In this document: positions 59,241 to 64,000 of the stretch, in pieces | Layout: the number at the start of each line of letters is the position of its first letter | How positions within the stretch are numbered: position 1 is the first letter of the stretch | Assembly (NCBI GenBank): GCA_039619475.1 | Contig: CM077115.1 | Location: 60,580,864 to 60,644,863, forward strand | Length of the DNA: 64,000 nucleotides | Direction: 5' to 3' | Source: Icerya purchasi | Lineage: Eukaryota; Arthropoda; Insecta; Hemiptera; Monophlebidae | Notes under the pieces: generated by a model | What the model saw: the letters and a program-made list of their open reading frames with translations, nothing else | Told to the model about the DNA's origin: nothing | Database searches by the model: none | Translations under genes and position numbers: made by a program

Positions 59241-60867
59241 AAGGATATATCTTAGGTCCTACTCTATGGAATTTGCTATACTCTGCGGCTCACCGCAGAG
59301 TTGAAGATTTTTGTAAATCCTTTAATAACAAGTGTGTCTTAATTTCTTATGCCGACGATCTTTGTTTGGTTTTTGACGTCCATCGAAACTACCCCCATTC
59401 AAACAAATTGAAATTGTTTCGAAATATCTGGAGGAAGTTGTTAGTGACTTCGGTCTGCAGTTCTCTTCTCCCAAATGCAGTTTCTCGGTGTTTGGTGATC
59501 GTGGACTTGCTGGACAGATAGCTGACCTTCTGCTAGTTTCTGGACAACTCATCAGCCATACTTGTAACTTAAATTATTTAGGAGTGATTGTAGATGAAAA
59601 TCTCACCTTCATTCCCCATTACAACATGATTACCGTAAAGTGTGATGCTCATTTTAATAAGTTAGCCAGAATTCAACCAAATGCATGGGGATTGTCTTTT
59701 AGGGAGCGGTGCATACTCTATAAAGGTTTAATTCAAGCCTTGTATGGGTATGGTGCCGTTGGCTATGTTAATAAAAGAATCCCTTCATGGGTTAACCCTC
59801 AACAAAGAAAATTCCTTTTACGTCTTGCCTTGCTTTATAAAACTTCTCCAACATCTGCAGCCTGTGTGATTTGCGGTGTCCCGCCAATGAATTTGTATCT
59901 CATTGGTAGGACGATGATTAGTGAACACAGGTTGGTTGGTGACCTAAACTCTATGAAACAATTGAAGCTTCTGGAAAATATTTTCTAAGAATTCAGCAGT
60001 CCATTTCTAATAAATTATTTAAGAAACTCGCTGTTGAGCTAATTATTTCTGAATGTCAAAGAAGATGGGACACCGACCCCACTGGCAGGAAAACTTTTGA
60101 ATTCCTGCCAGATGTTTCATTACGTCTAAAAATTAAAGATATGGAGATCAATTTTTTCAATTCACAAGTATTATCTGGGCATGGCAAGTTCCAATCCTAT
60201 TTATTTAGGTTTAAGCTTGCTGATGCTCCCTCTTGTACTCTGTGTTCATCGGGTATTACTGATGATGTTAAACATTTTATATTTGAATGTCCTTTCCTCT
60301 CCGACATTCGTAAAGCTTATAATATGGCTTCATTCCATACATCCTCTACTTTTGATAAGAGTAACCATGGGTCTTCCTAGAGTATGCTGAAAGAGCTATG
60401 CGCCTTAAATTTACTCTATGTAATCAATAGCTTTCTCCACACACTAATTTAACCGTTAACCCGATGATGTCGATCTGCTTGAGCGGCGTGGCCTTTTCGG
60501 CATGCTTAATTTACACCATGTATTATTTTAAGTTATATTTAAGAACATATTTGTATAGAACAGTATTTACGTATTTCTGCTTTTATAAGCTCGTCCTTTT
60601 ATCTGTTCTTCATTGTTGCTACAGACAACTTCACATACAACTTGGTCGGTGACGGGACTGTGTTCTTCATCTCATCCCCTTCCAATAATCTAAGTACATC
60701 TTGCAGGGAACTACTGCACAAACCATCTTTATTTCGTTTTGTTAAAGCTACACATTCATTTGAACCCATCATTTTTAGGTGCATTAGTTTCCTGTACTTT
60801 GAACACACATATTATAATAAATATATTTCCCCATCCATAAATGTGGAATTGGGGTTAAAAAAAAAAA
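59236..60867 (+). mobile_element. 5'-truncated R1-type LINE inserted in the virus-like segment
   Basis: It starts in RT motif B (PQGYILGPTLWNLLYSAA), continues with the YADD box (VLISYADDLCLVFD) and then, after a frameshift near 59470, with NLNYLGVIVDENLTFIPHYN and RERCILYKGLIQALYGYGAV. After another break near 59985 it ends with SCTLCSSGITDDVKHFIFEC, the C-terminal zinc-like motif of R1-type ORF2. No RNase H is present between RT and tail, unlike the I-type copies. The poly-A end is at 60857-60867. No target duplication is evident. Confidence 0.85.
59260..60380 (+). pseudogene. R1-type LINE ORF2 C-terminal half, three frames
   Basis: Frames used in turn are 59260-59521, 59488-59988 and about 59990-60380. 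The RT YADD is kept. The connection region has GVPPMNLYLIGRTM and the third frame has LKIKDMEINFFNSQVLSGHG, then KFQSYLFRFKLADAPSC. The tail is C-x-x-C-x8-H-x4-C. It is non-functional. Confidence 0.82.
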
Positions 60868-60902
60868 TGTTCATAATAATTTATTAAATTATATTATACG
60901 CC

Positions 60903-61151
60903 ATGCAATTTCTTTCCGCTAAAATAAAAATAGAAGTTTATAGCGTAATAATTCAAACTGGAGCAACCGATACTTTTACTTATGAATTTGAAGAAGGACA
61001 AAATTTAGTTCTAGAGATTATAGATAGACGATCTAATGTTAATGTAGTTTCAAATGCAACAGATTTGGAAGGACCAAAATTACGATACCATGAGCAAGAT
61101 CCAACTGAGTCAGATATATTTCAGTATAATAATCAATCTGATTACAATTAG
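60903..61151 (+). CDS. Virus-like ORF 6, 82 aa, unassigned, intact
   Basis: An open frame of 82 codons starts 36 bases after the LINE tail. It is beta-rich and acidic (AKIKIEVYSVIIQTGATDTF, then FEEGQNLVLEIIDRR). It ends 5 bases before the next ORF's ATG, a compact arrangement foreign to the surrounding insect DNA. No domain is recognised. Confidence 0.45.
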   Translation: MQFLSAKIKIEVYSVIIQTGATDTFTYEFEEGQNLVLEIIDRRSNVNVVSNATDLEGPKLRYHEQDPTESDIFQYNNQSDYN

Positions 61152-61156
61152 AAGAT

Positions 61157-61689
61157 ATGAAGTTCCTCAAAAACGTAGCTTTGATTTTATTGTTAACTTT
61201 TCTCATCTTCAAAAAAAGTAAATTTATTCCTGTGTCTCCTATAATGTTACCAATTAATAATAATGTACAGCAAGTTAGTTTAGATGGTAAAACAATAAGT
61301 TACTATTATAATACGGATGATCTTTTAAAACAAAATAGGGATAAGTATAGTACTACTTTAGATCCTTCAACATTCGGTACTGTATCCTTTTTTTCAGAAG
61401 GAACTTCACCTGCTCTATTCTTATGTTCCCGATGAAACTGGAATAATGAAATTTCGATATCAAATTAAATTAACTACTGAATTATCTGTAAATTATCATA
61501 TAATTCCTGATATTAAAGTAGAAAGCGGAATATTACAACAAAATGTATATCCTTTACCTACCATTGTAAGCGCTAAAGATTCATCAATCAGGAGTAGTAT
61601 ATAAGAACGATAAATCGCATCGATTAAAAGTGACTAATCCAACATCAGATTTACCCATAAATGTACTTTATGAACCTTATAATTGTTAA
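61157..61689 (+). pseudogene. Virus-like ORF 7, membrane-anchored, two frameshifts
   Basis: It starts MKFLKNVALILLLTFLIFKK, a signal peptide or N-terminal anchor (residues about 4-18). The body is Asn/Tyr/Thr-rich. The first frame closes at 61433-61435. The text continues in a second frame with YVPDETGIMKFRYQIKLTTE and shifts again near 61590 to end LPINVLYEPYNC with a stop at 61687-61689. AATAAA overlaps the stop (61689-61694). The total length is near 175 residues. It is a possible envelope or capsid-associated protein by layout only. Confidence 0.45.
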
Positions 61690-61984
61690 ATAAAATATTA
61701 TTTAAATAAATTAAAAATTTTATTTCGTGCAATAGGGCTACTGGCGATAGCACGTTTAAAAAAATACGAGGAGTTTGCAATTACCTCTATGGTGGTGAGG
61801 AAAAATTGCAAGTATTAAATATTTCTTCTTCTAATCCAAATCTTTGTAATTCATTCGTCCATCCATCCGTCTGCTAATTGCTCAAGACTATCAACCTTCC
61901 AAGTCAGTGACCGCCTCCTTTCTGTCGTTTCTTGCTCGGTGGTAAAGAATTGATTTCCTGTTACTTACTATTTTTTTTCCCACA

Positions 61985-64000
61985 TGGATACACAAGTTTA
62001 ATATTCTCCAATGGAACTGTCGCACCCTAAGAGCCAACCAACAGTCATTGAAAGGAATATTTAACTTCCTTTCTATTCACATTGCTCTCTTACCTGAAAC
62101 CTGACTTTCTGAATCCTCTAATATATTCATTCGAGGCTTTACAGCAATTCGTTCCGATTGTATTGATGGCTATGGTGGCGCTGCCATTCTCATAAGAAAT
62201 TATATATTTTTTTCTCCCACAACCATTCTTCTTATTTTTCTTCTAATTCCTATTCACTCAACCTAGTCTATATTTCAATCCCAATTATTTATCCTCAGCT
62301 TATTCGTATAATTTCTGTATATATTCCTTCCAATTTTGATCTTAATAATTTCCCGTTCTCACTATTGACTTATTCTCACTCTCTTCCTTTCATTATCGGG
62401 GGCGACTGGAATGCTCACTTTCCTCTATGGGGCTTTGCGCGTCACAACAGAAACGGTCGTGTTCTTGAAAACTTTATTCACAACAACAATTTTGTTCTTC
62501 TTAATGACAATTCACCTACTTTCTATGAAGGTACGCACTTATACAGCTCGATTGATCTGTCCTTTACTTCTTCCTACTCTTAGCTGTCATTGGAAAACTT
62601 TGGACGGTACCTTCGGCGCTGATCATGTTCCCATTGTTTTCTCATTTCAACGCCGTCTTTCTCCTCCAGTTTCTAATTATTCCAGACCTACTTTCACTCC
62701 TAAATGGTTGCTCAATAAAGTTGATTGGGATAAATTCCGTTCAAACATCGACTTATCTCTTCCTTACATACACTCTCACACTGATCTTATTCAACAATAT
62801 AACGCCTTTTCTGATTTCATTTCTTCTGCTCTTGATGTCTCCTCTCTGCCACTTCATTATTCCAAAAAGAAAAACTATTATCTTCTGGCTTCCTCACTTT
62901 GGTGGAATAATGAAGGACAGCGTTTTCTCAGTTCGACTCTTCCAGACTTGTTCCTCCTTTCCCAACTTCATGGCCCACAAAAGAGCTATTGCCAAGGCTA
63001 CATTCATCCTTAAAAAGTTCAAAAGAAATTCAGGGAGAAATTTTGTGTTCATCGTTTTCTAGATCTACCTCCACTTCCCATCTTTGGAGGATGGCTAAAG
63101 CTTTTCGCTCCCAAAACTGCCTTCCTTCCTTTACTTATTCGAAGACTTCACCTTGATGAAAGATTTATGATTAAACGTCTTCATATTCCACATTCGAAAC
63201 TCACGAATTCCTATCAATATATTCTGAACAACTGGTATTTCTTTCCACGAAAAATTCCAATTTTTTCTCGCATCTCATCTCGACTTGTCCTATTTTCTCA
63301 CTTCATCCTCTCCTATAACAATTCTCCATACTTCACTTACAACTTCTTAGAACTGTCGTTTTCTCCTAAGCTATTTTCTCTTCCTTCTAACATTAAATCT
63401 CTTTCACTTCCTGTAATACATCACGAATTTAACTAAAATTTATCCTCGCTGTTTCCAGCTCGTAGCACGATTTTTACGGATGGTTCAAAATCTGCTTCAG
63501 TCCTGATCTCAACTATTCTGAGTTGTTTCAACTCCCTTCCTTTTCTTCTATCTTTTTAGCCAAATCCATAGCTATTTTACGTGTTATCTTTTTTACATCC
63601 TCAAATCCAATTTTTCAAAATTCCTTCTAAGCTCTGACTCGAAAAGTGTTTTATTAGCCATCTCGTCGTCCTTCTCTAAACCCTCGTCAGATCCCATTAT
63701 TCTTTATATTCGTTCTTTAATTTATAATTTATTATTGACCAGCTCTAGATTCTGGGCCACTGCGGCATCGTTGGTAACGATTTTTCCGATTCTTTGGCAT
63801 GTCTAGCTGCAGTAAATGATCGTACCTAGACAGATTCCCCTCCCAAACATCGTTTTCACCATGACTTTTGGACTGATCTTTATCCGTCTCTTTTCCCCAA
63901 TCCTAACTCCTTTTACCTTGCTCTACAATCCTTTCTATTCTCTTCCTCCGGTTTTAATAATTTTCCCTGCATCAGCCGTTCTGTTATTTCTTCCATAATT
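61985..64000 (+). mobile_element. Internally deleted I-superfamily LINE, continuing past the window end
   Basis: The endonuclease is readable in several frames: ILQWNCRTLRANQQSLKG at 62000, DGYGGAAILIRNY at 62165, GGDWNAHFPLWG at 62400, SSIDLSFTSSYS at 62550, and the G-A-D-H-V-P-I box near 62620. At about 63110 the text jumps from the start of the RT region (MAKAFRSQN, as in the copy at 36-41 kb) to the post-RT region (DERFMIKRLHIPHSKLTNSY-like), skipping the RT catalytic core. RNase H follows near 63470 (a T-D-G-S-K-like segment) and 63750. It belongs to the family of the 36.2-41.1 kb element. Confidence 0.82.

Noticed and set aside
61700..61810. Minus-strand 34-codon open stretch convergent with virus-like ORF 7
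   Set aside because: Too short and closed by a stop upstream; could be the tail of a lost gene but not supportable.

Overview
The window looks like nuclear DNA of an arthropod, most likely an insect. It is AT-rich, full of microsatellites and homopolymer runs, and carries insect-type transposons (mariner, hAT, Mutator-like, several non-LTR LINE clades). Its one host gene is a dynein heavy chain split into short exons. I see no bacterial operons, rRNA, CRISPR array or convincing tRNA. Which insect order is not determinable from what I can read.

Positions 203-47231, minus strand: one divergent axonemal-type dynein heavy chain gene, read from high to low coordinate. I place 21 exons, about 1,340 residues, running from the end of AAA2 through AAA3, AAA4, the stalk and microtubule-binding domain into AAA5. 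AG/GT borders can be placed for nearly all exons and the phases join, with the exon G/H junction and the last exon's end unsettled. AAA1/AAA2 and the tail should lie upstream beyond position 64000; AAA6 and the C-terminus should lie below position 1, or are lost.

The introns and 5' side are packed with mobile DNA. An apparently intact mariner-type element (1730-3080) and a decayed long-TIR mariner (3273-4220) lie near the 3' end. Further along are a 401-bp hAT MITE (25768-26168), a mariner relic (26.8-27.5 kb), a long-TIR element with 9-bp repeats (31225-31775), a hAT with a perfect 8-bp target duplication (34230-35537), a nearly complete I-superfamily LINE (36.2-41.1 kb, minus) with smaller relatives elsewhere, and two copies of an unclassified non-autonomous repeat (28172-28811 and 45184-46387) that differ in the number of a 260-280 bp internal unit.

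Positions 47.3-64 kb hold no recognised host exon. In order: an I-type LINE tail with target duplications (48653-49231), microsatellite-headed repeats (49.9-50.6 kb), a LINE ORF1 with zinc knuckles and a poly-Asn tract (50.9-52.3 kb), an I-type LINE ORF2 broken by a single stop codon (53.5-56.8 kb) that landed inside one arm of a palindromic DNA element, and then 57.2-61.7 kb, a compact row of small, tightly spaced, damaged plus-strand ORFs with polyadenylation signals at their stop codons. That row looks like an integrated DNA-virus or Polinton-like segment, itself split by an R1-type LINE (59236-60867). I cannot assign its proteins to a family. The window ends in an internally deleted LINE. 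The virus-like row and the fast-evolving dynein are the parts most worth a second look.
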